Counted from the first letter of the stretch, positions 1 to 8,050 are shown. The stretch is 32,822 nt of DNA from Selenomonadales bacterium (GCA_029975165.1 JARKPR010000043.1:1-32822); one strand, 5' to 3'. Numbers and translations: made by a program. Notes: a model not told the origin generated them from the letters alone.

Positions 1-11
1 TGGAAAGTCCC

Positions 12-60
12 ACATGACCGCTGTCGGTCATGTCTGCCGCAAAATGACTTCCATCATTTT
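12..60. promoter_or_regulatory. Two adjacent perfect dyads at window start
   Basis: Positions 12-20 and 25-33 form a perfect 9-bp inverted repeat (ACATGACCG, 4-nt spacer). Positions 41-47 and 54-60 form a second perfect 7-bp dyad (AAAATGA, 6-nt spacer). No T-run follows the first, so it is not an obvious terminator; the second ends in five T's. I see no convincing gene in 1-153. These may be operators or part of a 3' region of a gene outside the window. Confidence 0.35.
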
Positions 61-153
61 TGCTGTTCTTCGGGACAACGCTCCTTATCTCCCGGCCATG
101 TAACGTTCCTTCCCACTTGACTTTTTATAGCCGGTCTTATACGATGTACAATG

Positions 154-510
154 TTATTCGGCGAACAGGAAGGCGCGCACGGCCTTGTGGCGGCGCTCCA
201 GCTCCAGGAACTTGGCCTGGACGGTATTTTTGAGCGACCCGAGGTAGGCAAGCCCGCTGGGAGTGATGGTGTAGATGCGCTTGCCGCGGGTCGCGGGGTT
301 TTCCCATTGGCCCTGGACGTAGCCGTCGGCTTCCATCTGGCGGAGGAGCGGGTAGAGGAAGTTGGGATTGGGGCGGACGGTGTCGCAGGTTATGCGCTTG
401 ATCTCGCCGGCGATTTTGCCGCCGTGGGTGGCTTTGGTTCTGAGAATCCGGAGGATGAAGAGGGCGGTGAGCAGTTTGACCCAGGTTTTCGGGTCGCAGT
501 GGCTGAGCAT
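154..510 (-). CDS. PadR family transcriptional regulator
   Basis: A 118-residue protein typical in size of the short PadR subfamily: an N-terminal winged helix (about residues 10-85) and a short C-terminal helix for dimerisation. The stretch with PNFLYPLLRQMEADGYVQ followed by KRIYTITPSG is the characteristic recognition helix plus wing. The start at 510 has a GGGAGGG Shine-Dalgarno sequence 7 nt upstream. Such proteins usually repress their own gene and nearby efflux or stress genes. Here a PadR-type operator sits right at its own promoter, so autoregulation is likely. No transporter is adjacent within the window; the real target may lie left of position 1. Confidence 0.9.
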   Translation of the reverse strand: MLSHCDPKTWVKLLTALFILRILRTKATHGGKIAGEIKRITCDTVRPNPNFLYPLLRQMEADGYVQGQWENPATRGKRIYTITPSGLAYLGSLKNTVQAKFLELERRHKAVRAFLFAE

Positions 511-543
511 GGCCGGTCCCTCCCTGTTTCGGTCTAACGCGAT

Positions 544-592
544 ATGTTAATAGTAACATGTTAATATTAATCACTTTGGACTGAGTAGTCAA
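544..592 (-). promoter_or_regulatory. padR promoter with PadR-type operator
   Basis: On the minus strand TTGACT (587-592) and TAATAT (564-569) are spaced by 17 bp. Directly downstream, over the expected transcription start, lies the perfect dyad ATGTTA-atag-TAACAT (544-559). This is exactly ATGT-N8-ACAT, the motif known for PadR-family repressors. The remainder of 593-839 holds no gene that I can support. Confidence 0.7.
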
Positions 593-839
593 TTTGGGAT
601 TGTTGTCAAGTATGGGGATTGCTGACAACGAACGTTTAGCGGTGATGCGGTCGCATGCCCGTAGGGCGGAGCGGTTAGAGGGACGACGGCCGGCCCTTTG
701 CGGGCGGAAAACCGTACGGACGCAGGCGGACCGGCGCCTGATTGAGTTTTTGCCGTGAAGCAGGCAGGAACTCTTTCCCACATGTAGAAGCATTTTATTA
801 AAGCTTATTGATTCCCACCAAGCAAAGGGAGGCGCGAAC

Positions 840-1034
840 ATGGCTGCGACTACGTATTCATTATGCCGGGCGAATTATTGCGGGTATTACCGCGAGGGCG
901 CGGCGGACGCGGAGGAGCGCTGTCCGTCGTGCCGGACGCGACTGGTTAGCAAGTGCCCGAGCTGCGGCGAGGCGGTAACTTCCAACGCGGCCCGCAACTG
1001 CGCGAAATGCGGCGCGGTGCTGAAGGACAGGTAG
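840..1034 (+). CDS. Small zinc-ribbon protein
   Basis: A 64-residue protein with four cysteine pairs (C9/C14, C28/C31, C39/C42, C54/C57). The last three are CPSC, CPSC and CAKC knuckles, so it probably folds as one or two zinc ribbons. A GGGAGG ribosome binding site precedes the ATG. No enzymatic domain is present. Such stand-alone zinc ribbons are common in Firmicutes, and their role (nucleic-acid or protein binding) cannot be told from sequence. It is followed by its own terminator, so it appears monocistronic. Confidence 0.75.
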   Translation: MAATTYSLCRANYCGYYREGAADAEERCPSCRTRLVSKCPSCGEAVTSNAARNCAKCGAVLKDR

Positions 1035-1063
1035 GCATATTTATCGTACCGGCGCCAACGGAT

Positions 1064-1092
1064 AGAGGACGGTTTCGAGCCGCCCTCTTTTT
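1064..1092 (+). terminator. Rho-independent terminator after zinc-ribbon gene
   Basis: AGAGG-A-CGG pairs with CCG-C-CCTCT across a short loop (one mismatch), followed by five T's. Confidence 0.7.
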
Positions 1093-1134
1093 CCGTGCCG
1101 CTCTGAGGAAAATGGCGTAGGCGAGGGGTAGCGG

Positions 1135-2010
1135 ATGAGGATAGATTTGCATATCCATACGGCGGCGAGCGGCGACGGGGAGCTGTCGCCGCAGGAGGTG
1201 GTCCGGCTGGCGAAGGAGAGTTCGCTCCGGGCCATCGCGGTCACCGACCACGATTCGGTGGCGGCAGTCGAGGAGGCGCTGTTCTGGGGCGAGCGGCAGG
1301 GCGTGGAGGTGGTGCCGGCCTGCGAGTTTTCCACCGGCTATGGGGGGAAGTGGCTGCATGTGCTGGGGTATTTCCTCGATATCCACCATCCCGCTGTGGA
1401 AAAATGGTGCCAGGAGGCCGAAAGGCTCCGCCGGGAGAACGTGGACGAGCAGATCGCGCGCCTGCGGGCCGCGGGGTTGTATCTGGAGAAGGAGAGGGTG
1501 CTGGCGGACGGTCCCCAGCCGATGCCGATATGTTACAGTATGGCGATTTTCGCCGACGGCCGCAACGACGGCAATCCGCTTGTCAATCAGTATAAGGCGC
1601 TGGAAAAGGGCGCGATCAGGTTCTGCCTGGACTGGATCGCCACCGGCCGGCCGTATAGCGCGGCGGTGCACCTGCCTGCGGCCCCGGAGGTGATCGGGCT
1701 GATCGCCGGCTGCGGCGGCGTCCCGGTGCTAGCGCATCCGGCCGCCACGCTCGGCACCGGGCACGACGGGCTGATAGGCGAGCTGGCGGGCTGCGGGCTG
1801 GCCGGGGTCGAGGCGTTCACGACCTGGCACACGGCGGAGCAGGAGGACCACTATTGGCGGCTGTGCGGCCGGTATGGGCTGATCGCCACGTGCGGCAGCG
1901 ATTTCCATGGCAAGAACAAGCCGCATGTCCGCATCGGCCAGGTGCGGAACAACGGCTACGAAACGGTCGAACTTTTGAAAGACGCCTGGCGGAAGCAGGC
2001 AGGGAGATGA
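1135..2010 (+). CDS. PHP-domain phosphoesterase (TrpH/RnaAM-like)
   Basis: A 291-residue protein of the polymerase and histidinol phosphatase (PHP) superfamily. Metal-binding motifs appear in order: DLHIHT (H6, H8), VTDHDS (D38, H39), PACEF (E64), AHP in the middle and GSDFHG near the C terminus. Full-length relatives include 5'-3' exoribonuclease/3',5'-nucleoside bisphosphate phosphatase (RnaAM/YciV) of similar length, so a cytosolic phosphoesterase acting on nucleotides or short RNA ends is the best guess. Start 1135 follows a GAGGGG site. The next small gene begins 6 nt after its stop and is probably co-transcribed. Confidence 0.9.
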   Translation: MRIDLHIHTAASGDGELSPQEVVRLAKESSLRAIAVTDHDSVAAVEEALFWGERQGVEVVPACEFSTGYGGKWLHVLGYFLDIHHPAVEKWCQEAERLRRENVDEQIARLRAAGLYLEKERVLADGPQPMPICYSMAIFADGRNDGNPLVNQYKALEKGAIRFCLDWIATGRPYSAAVHLPAAPEVIGLIAGCGGVPVLAHPAATLGTGHDGLIGELAGCGLAGVEAFTTWHTAEQEDHYWRLCGRYGLIATCGSDFHGKNKPHVRIGQVRNNGYETVELLKDAWRKQAGR

Positions 2011-2016
2011 TGCAGG

Positions 2017-2211
2017 ATGGGTAATTCGCAGGGCTGTTGTTTGGACGGGGTGTACGAGGCTTTCAAAAGAAAGCTGCTGCAGGAGGGCGCGGCGGTGTGC
2101 CTGAACGCGGTTACGGCGTCGGCGTTCGCGGCGCGGCTGGCGCAGGACGGGATAAAGGCCGTCAGGTTGCCGGCGGATGGCAAGCGGCACGAATTCAGGC
2201 TGGAGAAATAG
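2017..2211 (+). CDS. Hypothetical small protein downstream of PHP gene
   Basis: A 64-residue protein without a recognisable domain. It has a predicted amphipathic N-terminal helix (YEAFKRKLLQEGA), two Cys at positions 7-8 and a basic C terminus. It begins 6 nt after the PHP gene with GGAG about 12 nt upstream, which suggests translational coupling. Only its position and clean codon structure support it, and I cannot assign a function. A long palindromic repeat and a terminator follow. Confidence 0.6.
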   Translation: MGNSQGCCLDGVYEAFKRKLLQEGAAVCLNAVTASAFAARLAQDGIKAVRLPADGKRHEFRLEK

Positions 2212-2240
2212 GCACGGATATGCCCGCTTGCAGACAAATT

Positions 2241-2384
2241 CAGGCTGGCTAGAAAGGTCCGGATGCACGTTCTGATTTCGCCAGTTCTATCGGCGCAAAA
2301 CGCCTTCTGGCGATAGTCAGTACGAATAGTGTGCGGGGCGCACCGGAGGAGCAACGCCGCAGATGGACCTTTATCGCCCGCCTG
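2241..2384. repeat. Intergenic palindromic repeat, copy A
   Basis: Arms at 2241-2266 and 2359-2384 are imperfect inverted repeats. They carry the family signatures AGAAAGGTCCGGATGC (left) and GCAGATGGACCTTTAT (right), with GAGGAGCAACGCC just before the right arm. An inner hairpin (CGCCAG...CTGGCG around 2280-2312) lies in the centre. It follows the small gene ending at 2211 and ends next to a terminator. Confidence 0.75.
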
Positions 2385-2386
2385 AG

Positions 2387-2409
2387 CCTGCCGAAAGGCA
2401 GGTTTTTTT
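2387..2409 (+). terminator. Strong rho-independent terminator
   Basis: CCTGCC (2387-2392), loop GAAA, GGCAGG (2397-2402), then seven T's. It ends the PHP operon, and the asparaginase promoter region begins right after (TATAAT at 2436-2441). Confidence 0.9.
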
Positions 2410-2476
2410 GTGTCTTAAAATGGACAAGGCGGGAATATAATCAAGTGAACCATAAATTCGGGAGGAGTGTTGACGG

Positions 2477-3553
2477 ATGTTGAAACGGTTTGCTTTGCTG
2501 ACGGTCGCGGTGTTCGCGCTGGTGCTGTCGATGCAGGCGGCGATGGCAGCGCCGGCCGGCGGCGCGGAGCTGCCCAGCGTGAAGATCCTGGCGACCGGCG
2601 GTACGATCGCCGGCAAGGGGGCCTCGGCCACGCAGATGACGGGCTACGATCCGGGGGCGATCGGCGTGCAGGTGTTGATCGATGCGGTGCCGGAGCTCAA
2701 GCAGTACGCGAAGGTGTCCGGCGAGCAGGTCGCCAATATCGGCAGTTTCGCGATGACGCACGAGGTGTGGCTGAAGCTGGCCAGCCGCTGCAACGCACTG
2801 CTAGCGCAGGACGATGTGGACGGCATCGTTATCACCCACGGCACGGATACGCTGGAAGAGACGGCTTATTTCCTCAATCTGGTGGTGAAGAGCGATAAGC
2901 CGGTGGTGCTGGTGGGGGCGATGCGGCCGGCGACGGCGATCAGCGCCGACGGGCCGGTGAATATCCTAAACGCGGTCCGGCTGGCCGGCAGCAAGGAGGC
3001 GCGCGGCCGGGGGGTGCTGGTGGCGATGAACGACCAGATAAACGGCGGCCGCGATGTGACGAAGACGAATACGACGCATGTGGAGACTTTCAAGGCGCCC
3101 GAGCTGGGATATCTGGGGTATATCCAAAACGGCAAGCCTTACTTCTATCGGGAGAGCACCCGGCGGCATACGACGGAGAGCGAGTTCGACGTGACGGGGC
3201 TGACGAAGCTGCCGTATGTGGAAATCGTGTATGGCCACGTGAATCACGACCGGGTGGCGGTCGATGCCCTGGTGGCGGCGGGCGTGAAGGGGATCGTGCA
3301 TGCGGGGATGGGCCACGGCAGCATGTTCCCGGTGACGAGGGAGGCGCTGGGCGAGGCGGTGCGGAAGGGCGTCGTGGTGGTGAAGAGCTCGCGGGTGGGC
3401 AACGGCCAGGTGACGCGGGTGGCAGAGGACGATAAGTACGGGTTCGTGGCCGGCGATACGCTGAATCCGCAGAAGGCGCGCGTGCTGCTGATGCTGGCGC
3501 TGACGAGGACGGACGACCCGCAGGAGATCCAACGAATTTTTGACGAGTATTGA
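2477..3553 (+). CDS. Secreted type II L-asparaginase
   Basis: A 358-residue L-asparaginase hydrolysing asparagine (and often glutamine) to aspartate and ammonia. Both catalytic threonine motifs are present: ATGGTIAGKG with nucleophile T43, and HGTDTLEET with T123-D124. The catalytic lysine region follows as VGAMRPATAISADG. Residues 1-25 form a Sec signal peptide (KR, hydrophobic core, AMA-A), so the enzyme acts outside the cytoplasm, as type II enzymes do. A GGGAGGAG ribosome binding site and a TATAAT -10 box (2436-2441) precede it. It is monocistronic, with a terminator after the stop, and convergent with the lysE-like gene. I leave the symbol blank because ansA/ansB naming varies. Confidence 0.93.
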   Translation: MLKRFALLTVAVFALVLSMQAAMAAPAGGAELPSVKILATGGTIAGKGASATQMTGYDPGAIGVQVLIDAVPELKQYAKVSGEQVANIGSFAMTHEVWLKLASRCNALLAQDDVDGIVITHGTDTLEETAYFLNLVVKSDKPVVLVGAMRPATAISADGPVNILNAVRLAGSKEARGRGVLVAMNDQINGGRDVTKTNTTHVETFKAPELGYLGYIQNGKPYFYRESTRRHTTESEFDVTGLTKLPYVEIVYGHVNHDRVAVDALVAAGVKGIVHAGMGHGSMFPVTREALGEAVRKGVVVVKSSRVGNGQVTRVAEDDKYGFVAGDTLNPQKARVLLMLALTRTDDPQEIQRIFDEY

Positions 3554-3564
3554 AGCAGCGTGAA

Positions 3565-3594
3565 AAACTCCCGGATTGTCCGGGAGTTTCTTTT
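3565..3594. terminator. Terminator between asparaginase and LysE-like gene
   Basis: Perfect 11-bp stem AAACTCCCGGA (3565-3575), loop TTG, TCCGGGAGTTT (3579-3589), followed by TTCTTTTT on the plus strand and preceded by A's, so it may work in both directions. Confidence 0.9.
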
Positions 3595-3603
3595 TGCCGC
3601 TTT

Positions 3604-3626
3604 GAATTGCCGGGACCGTTCAGAAG
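3604..3626. repeat. Palindromic repeat remnant, copy F (left arm only)
   Basis: GAATTGCCGGGACCGTTCAG followed by AAG matches the outer left arm of copy B (7092-7114) at all but one base. The right arm is missing. It lies 8 nt beyond the stop codon of the minus-strand lysE-like gene, the same placement as complete copies. Confidence 0.65.
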
Positions 3627-3633
3627 GACTGCT

Positions 3634-4248
3634 TTAAAAGAGCAGCCGCCAGCCTTCGCGAAGAAGTAGAAACGCCAGAACCAGCAACCCTAGGGCCAGG
3701 ACACGCATGACGATGATGTAGCCGCGGCCGGCGAGGGCGCGGCGGGATTTGCTGACGGCGAGGGCGAGGAGGGTCATGGCGCCGACGAGGCTGGCGTAGA
3801 AGGCGGCGAGGAAGAGGGCGACGGCGGCGGGGCCGTGCTGGTTGTAAGCGCTGACGAGCAGCGGGCCGCCGACGGTGAGCCAGAAGAGGTAGGGATGGGG
3901 ACTGAGGAGGTTGACGGCGGCGCCTTTGAGGAGGGAGTTGGCGGCGGGGGCGTCCGCAGAGCCGGCGGGGGGCCGGGCGCGGAAATTTTCCCAGGCGAGG
4001 TAGGCGACGAACAGGCCGCCGGCAACGGCGATGAGGCCGAGGAGCTGGCGGTAGGCGGCAAGGCCGGCGAGCAGCCAGAGGGCGGCGACGATGACGGGCA
4101 GGTCGGTGAGGAGGGGCGAGCAGGCGGTTTTGGCGCCTTCGCGGAGGCCGTGCCTGACGGTCTGGGCGATGACGGTGGCGAATAGGGGGCCGGGGGCGAG
4201 GCCGGCCGACAGGCCGAGGGAGACGGCGGCGATCAGGTAGGTCAGCAT
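3634..4248 (-). CDS. LysE/RhtB family amino-acid exporter
   Basis: A 204-residue integral membrane protein with about six hydrophobic segments, the usual size of the LysE/RhtB family. The N-terminal GLSAGLAPGPLFATVI segment is the family signature (G-x-x-PGP). These proteins export amino acids or related small molecules by exchange with ions. The start at 4248 lies 3 nt after the stop of the upstream EamA gene, so the two exporters form an operon. The substrate cannot be inferred. Confidence 0.88.
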   Translation of the reverse strand: MLTYLIAAVSLGLSAGLAPGPLFATVIAQTVRHGLREGAKTACSPLLTDLPVIVAALWLLAGLAAYRQLLGLIAVAGGLFVAYLAWENFRARPPAGSADAPAANSLLKGAAVNLLSPHPYLFWLTVGGPLLVSAYNQHGPAAVALFLAAFYASLVGAMTLLALAVSKSRRALAGRGYIIVMRVLALGLLVLAFLLLREGWRLLF

Positions 4249-4251
4249 GGG

Positions 4252-5178
4252 TCAGCCAACTTTCCGCATACTAGCTATGGTCGGTTGCCGCCGGCCGCGG
4301 GCGAGCCAGAGGCCGAGGAAGATGATGGCCGCGCCGGCGGCCTGGAGGAGGCCGAAGCTTTCGTCGAGCCAGAGCCAGGCGAAGAGGATGGAGACGATGG
4401 GGCTGAGGTTGGGGTAGATGGCGACGCGGGTACTGCCGATGGCTTTTATGGCCCATACCCAGGCGAAGTTGGCGAGGGCGAGGGCGAAGACGGCGGAGTA
4501 GGCGACGCTGTACCAGCCGGCGGCCGGGACGGCGGCCCAGTCCAGGCGGACGAGGGCGGGGACGGAGATGAGGACGAAGAGGGCGGCGCTGATGGCGAAG
4601 ACGCAGGTGATGGTCTGGTAGAGGGAGTAGCCGGCGACGAGTTTGTGGAAGTTGACGGAGTAGTAGGCGTAGCCGCATTGGCCGAGGAGGATGAGGAGGG
4701 CGCCGAGGACGTGCGGGCCGGTGAGGCTGAGCTCGCGGCCGGCGCCGAGGACGGTGAGGATGATGCCGGCGAGGGAGACGACGATGCCGAGGGCGACCCG
4801 GCCGGAGAGGGGCTCGATGCGAAGAACGCGGTTGAGGAGGGCGACCTGGACGGGGAGGGTGGCGAGGACGAGGGCGGCGTTGCCGGCGGTGGTGGCTTTC
4901 ATGCCGTAGACGATGAAGACCTGGTTGGCGAAGAAGCCGAAGAGGCTGATGGCGGCGACCTGGCGGAGGTCGGCGGCGGTCATGGGCCGGTAGCTGCCGC
5001 TGTACAGGAGGGCGGCGGCGGCCAGGAGGGCGGCGATGACGAGGCGGAGGGTGTTGTAGACGAGGGGGTCCATGGCCATGAGGCCGATTTTCATGACCGG
5101 GGTGTTGATGCCCCAGACGATAACGGCGGCAATGAGCACGAGTTCGACCCGGCGGGTTTTCTTTTTGGCGGTTGTCAA
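4252..5178 (-). CDS. EamA/DMT family transporter
   Basis: A 308-residue member of the drug/metabolite transporter superfamily with ten predicted transmembrane segments in two EamA repeats (about residues 10-140 and 155-290). It starts with VWGINTPVMKIGL, typical of EamA repeat one. The frame stays open further upstream, but TTG at 5178 is the only start preceded by a good Shine-Dalgarno sequence (GAGGAG, 5 nt spacing), and the upstream extension is Arg/Pro-rich non-protein-like sequence. It is the first gene of a two-gene exporter operon. Confidence 0.88.
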   Translation of the reverse strand: MTTAKKKTRRVELVLIAAVIVWGINTPVMKIGLMAMDPLVYNTLRLVIAALLAAAALLYSGSYRPMTAADLRQVAAISLFGFFANQVFIVYGMKATTAGNAALVLATLPVQVALLNRVLRIEPLSGRVALGIVVSLAGIILTVLGAGRELSLTGPHVLGALLILLGQCGYAYYSVNFHKLVAGYSLYQTITCVFAISAALFVLISVPALVRLDWAAVPAAGWYSVAYSAVFALALANFAWVWAIKAIGSTRVAIYPNLSPIVSILFAWLWLDESFGLLQAAGAAIIFLGLWLARGRRQPTIASMRKVG

Positions 5179-5340
5179 TTTATCTCCTCGATTCCTGGGG
5201 TATGCGTGTATATTCCACGCCGCCCGCCCCCTCCCCTCCCCCCTGTCGCGAGAAAAAAAGGATTCGGCATAACGGCGGCGAAGGAATGGGCACGGCGGAA
5301 CAGGCGCACAGGCCACAAGAAAGGTAGAGGTTGCCTGATT

Positions 5341-5847
5341 ATGGACGACGTTGTTTGGGTTATAGAGGCGCGGGCGTTTCGCGTCAGGTTCACGCCTTTT
5401 ACGCATAATTTCTGGGTGCTGACGGCGGACGGGGCGGTGGCGGACCAGCTGCACGGCCTGGCGGTCGACCCGCGGACGGGGCGGACGAAGGCGGTGGGCT
5501 GTTCGCGCCATGTGCTGCAGGCGGTGCGGGGCGCCGATATCACCTGGGCGCTGCAGTCGGGGCAGCCGCGGGCGGTGTGCGCGAGCGGCCGGGAGGGCGA
5601 GGTGGCGCCGCGGTGGCGGGCGGCGGTGGCGGCAATGCCGGCGATCAATGCGCTGGGGCTGCGGTATCCCGACCTATGGCAGCATGCGTACCGGCCGAAT
5701 TGCAACGCGGTGTTCAATACGCTGGGGCAGATTATGGGGTTCGCGGCGCCGCAGGGGCTGCTGCCGACGCTGGCGCCGGGGATCGGGCTGGTGGTGTCGC
5801 AGGCGGTGATCGAGCGGTACGGGTATAGGCCATCGCCGGCGGGCTGA
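5341..5847 (+). CDS. Conserved-looking hypothetical protein (168 aa)
   Basis: A 168-residue soluble protein with no signal peptide, starting at ATG 5341. The open frame upstream is only an antisense shadow of the EamA gene. Visible motifs are FTPFTHNFWVL with a His near residue 21, DQLHGLAVDPRTG, and a C-terminal PNCNAVFNTLGQIMGF. A conserved HN..W.L/LHG.A/N-C-N pattern recalls small amidase or papain-like hydrolases, but I do not recognise the family and this is a guess. It stands alone between divergent and convergent neighbours. Confidence 0.7.
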   Translation: MDDVVWVIEARAFRVRFTPFTHNFWVLTADGAVADQLHGLAVDPRTGRTKAVGCSRHVLQAVRGADITWALQSGQPRAVCASGREGEVAPRWRAAVAAMPAINALGLRYPDLWQHAYRPNCNAVFNTLGQIMGFAAPQGLLPTLAPGIGLVVSQAVIERYGYRPSPAG

Positions 5848-5883
5848 CCGGCCGCGAGGCCGGCCGGGATACGGACAGGAACA

Positions 5884-5913
5884 GGGTCGGCCGGAGGTTT
5901 CTCCGGCCGGCCC
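5884..5913. terminator. Bidirectional terminator
   Basis: GGG-T-CGGCCGGAG, loop GTTT, CTCCGGCCG-G-CCC lies between two convergent genes. A second GC-rich dyad (CCGGCCGCGAGGCCGG) precedes it. The T-run is weak (TGGTTTG). Confidence 0.7.
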
Positions 5914-5931
5914 TGGTTTGTGGCGGCGAGG

Positions 5932-7053
5932 TTATTGGGTTTTGCCGCGGCAGAGGATGTTTAGCGTGAGTATTGTTTGGCCGTCGCCGACGAGATAGGC
6001 TTTGTCGTATAGGTTGCAGCAGGGGCAGATGTGGTTGGGGATGATTTCGATTTTGTCGCCGACCGCTAGCTGGCCGCTTAGTTCACGGTCGTTTATGATG
6101 CCATGCTCGTCGAACATGCCGGCGAGCCTGACGTTGGCGGAGTTTTTGACCAGGCCGTAGCCGTAGGTGGCGCAGATGCCGGTGCTGCGGTTCTGCGAGG
6201 TGAGCGCTTTGGCGCCGGCGTCGATTACTATCCGTTCGCCGGTCGGCTTGCTGATCACCGTGGCCAGCACGGTGGCCGCGCATGTCCCGAAATCGCCCAG
6301 GGCGCTGCCCTGGCCGACATCCATGAATATGTAGGTGCCAGGCCGTATTTCCGTTATGCCTGCCAGGATGTCGACCTGCATGAGGGAGGGCGTGGCGCCG
6401 ATGCTTACCGTGTCGACCGGAATCCCCCGGCTGCGGACGACGTCGGCCATGTGGAGGGTGCGCCGCTGGGCTTCGCGGGCCAGGGCGACGCAGTCGGCGA
6501 TGTCTCTGGCTTTGTAGGTGTGGCCTTCGTGGGAAAAGACGCCTTTGAGGAGGACGTTTTTTTTGCTTTTGACGTAGTCGACGAGGTCGATCAGGGGCTG
6601 TTCTTCGGCGATGCCGGAGCGGATTTCGCCCACTTCTATTTCGATGAGCACTTCGATGGGCGCGGGTTCGCCGGCGAAAACCGCGGCCAGTTCGTCGACC
6701 TGGTGCCGGTTGTCGATGCCGAGGCGCACTTTCGCTTTGGGCCTGAGCGCGCGGAGCCTTTCGAGTTTGCCGCGGCCGACGATCTGGTTGGCGATGAAGA
6801 TGTCGGTCAGGCCGTTTGCGGCCATGACTTCGGCTTCGCCGACCTTGGCGACGGTGATGCCGGCGGCGCCGGCGTCCGTTTGCAGGCGGGCGAGTTCGGG
6901 CATTTTGTGGGTTTTCGTGTGCGGCCTGAGGCTCACGCCGTAGCGGTTGGCCTTGTCTTGCATGGCTTTTATGTTGGCGAGCATCAGGTTTTCGTCGATG
7001 AGCAGTGCCGGGGTGTCGACGGCGGCATAGGGCGATACGACCGGTTTCGGCAT
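5932..7053 (-). CDS. D-threonine aldolase / D-serine dehydratase-like PLP enzyme
   Basis: A 373-residue fold-type III (alanine-racemase-like) PLP enzyme of the D-TA/DSD1 family, which cleaves D-threonine-type beta-hydroxy amino acids or dehydrates D-serine. RPHTKTHK near the N terminus carries the PLP lysine (K47). PNHICPCC near the C terminus holds the His and Cys (H341, C343) that bind the divalent metal in this family. A GGGAGAG site precedes the ATG at 7053. It appears monocistronic. The exact substrate (D-Thr, D-Ser, D-Asp derivatives) cannot be told from sequence. Confidence 0.87.
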   Translation of the reverse strand: MPKPVVSPYAAVDTPALLIDENLMLANIKAMQDKANRYGVSLRPHTKTHKMPELARLQTDAGAAGITVAKVGEAEVMAANGLTDIFIANQIVGRGKLERLRALRPKAKVRLGIDNRHQVDELAAVFAGEPAPIEVLIEIEVGEIRSGIAEEQPLIDLVDYVKSKKNVLLKGVFSHEGHTYKARDIADCVALAREAQRRTLHMADVVRSRGIPVDTVSIGATPSLMQVDILAGITEIRPGTYIFMDVGQGSALGDFGTCAATVLATVISKPTGERIVIDAGAKALTSQNRSTGICATYGYGLVKNSANVRLAGMFDEHGIINDRELSGQLAVGDKIEIIPNHICPCCNLYDKAYLVGDGQTILTLNILCRGKTQ

Positions 7054-7091
7054 GATTCTCTCCCCTACCCTGTTTATTGTTTCTCTATAAT

Positions 7092-7284
7092 GAATTGCCG
7101 GGGCCGTTCAGAAGTGCCCAGATGCACGGCGCACCGGAGGCTGACACCACCGTTTCCTCCGCGACAATGTTCATAGACGTTGTTTGCACAGGATCGGTTT
7201 AACAGCATCGAGCGTACACGGGACGTACGCCGAGGATGGCAGCCGAGGAGCAACGCCGCAGATGGGCGCTTATGGGCGGCCCCC
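7092..7284. repeat. Intergenic palindromic repeat, copy B
   Basis: The longest copy, about 190 bp. The left arm GGGGCCGTTCAGAAGTGCCC (7100-7119) continues with AGATGC and pairs with the right arm GATGGGCGCTTATGGGCGGC (7261-7280) with few mismatches, mostly G-T wobbles. GAGGAGCAACGCCGCAGATGG precedes it in the family order. A central GTAC...GTAC hairpin lies near 7212-7230. It ends 5 nt before the stop codon of the flavodoxin-like gene and fills the whole intergenic space. Confidence 0.8.
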
Positions 7285-7289
7285 ATGAA

Positions 7290-7844
7290 CTATTGCACTA
7301 GACTTTGGCCGGCGGCGAAGGCTTGGGCCATGAGGTTTTTGTCACCGGCGGCGGCGCGGGGGTCGTTGGCGCCGGCGGCGACGAGGGTGGCGGCGACGTC
7401 GAGGCCCATGATTTTGAGGATGGCAGCGTTGTCGGCGAAGGCGGCGGCGAAGGCCTGGGGGTCGGGGTTGCCCTGGGAGTAGACGGCAATGGCCTTCCTG
7501 GTGCCGAACCGCGGCTGGAAGCCGGCATCCATGAGGGGGAAGAGGCGGTCGAGGAAGGTTTTGGTCTGGCCGGTTACCTGGTGCATGTAGACGGGCGAGC
7601 CGATGACGACGGCGTCGGCGTCTTTTATGGACTGGTAGGCGGCCGCCATGTCGTCTTGCTGGGAACAGGCCGGTTCCTGGCGGCAGGTGAAGCAGCTCTG
7701 GCAGGGGGCGATGTTCATGGCGTAGAGGTCGAAAACGGCGGTCTGGGCGCCGGCCGCTTGCGCGCCGCGGACGATTTCGCCGACGAGGGCGGCGGTGTTG
7801 CCGTCCTTGCGCGGGCTGCCGATGAAGGCGACGAGTTTTTTCAT
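7290..7844 (-). CDS. Flavodoxin-like NAD(P)H-dependent FMN/iron-sulfur oxidoreductase
   Basis: A 184-residue flavodoxin-fold protein. GSPRKDGNTAALV near the N terminus is the FMN phosphate-binding loop. APCQSCFTCRQEPACSQQDDM is the cysteine motif of the iron-sulfur flavoprotein/NADPH-dependent FMN reductase group, and GSPVYMHQVTGQTKTFLDR is the flavin-ring loop. The preferred start, 7844, has AAAGGGA upstream; ATG 7862 is in frame but lacks a ribosome binding site. It is probably a cytosolic electron-transfer or quinone/nitro-reductase type enzyme; the partner is unknown. The gene is flanked on both sides by palindromic repeats. Confidence 0.88.
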   Translation of the reverse strand: MKKLVAFIGSPRKDGNTAALVGEIVRGAQAAGAQTAVFDLYAMNIAPCQSCFTCRQEPACSQQDDMAAAYQSIKDADAVVIGSPVYMHQVTGQTKTFLDRLFPLMDAGFQPRFGTRKAIAVYSQGNPDPQAFAAAFADNAAILKIMGLDVAATLVAAGANDPRAAAGDKNLMAQAFAAGQSLVQ

Positions 7845-7917
7845 GGAATTCATCCCTTTCATTTTGGCGGGTGGGTAGTCTCCTCCCCCACCCTCTTTAG
7901 TCGTTCTTCTTTGTACT

Positions 7918-8045
7918 GCCGGAACCGCTCAGAAGCCGTCAGATGCTAGGCGGCTCCGAGGACGCGAACGAAGACAGTACACGGAGGTACGGCGAGCGAG
8001 CGCCCGCAGGAACAACGACGCAGATGACGGCTTATCAGCGGTTCC
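7918..8045. repeat. Intergenic palindromic repeat, copy C
   Basis: Left arm GGAACCGCTCAGAAGCCGTC (7921-7940) continues with AGATGC and pairs with the right arm CAGATGACGGCTTATCAGCG then GTTCC (8021-8045). Compared with copy B the stem bases differ on both arms in a compensatory way (GCCCA/TGGGC becomes CCGTCA/TGACGG). A central GTACACGGAGGTAC hairpin is at 7977-7990. It ends 5 nt before the pgeF stop codon. Confidence 0.8.
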
Positions 8046-8050
8046 AAAGT

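Noticed and set aside
4285-5340. Very long plus-strand frame running into the 168-residue gene
   Set aside because: It is the antisense shadow of the EamA gene (Gly/Glu/Asp-rich repeats); real translation starts at 5341.
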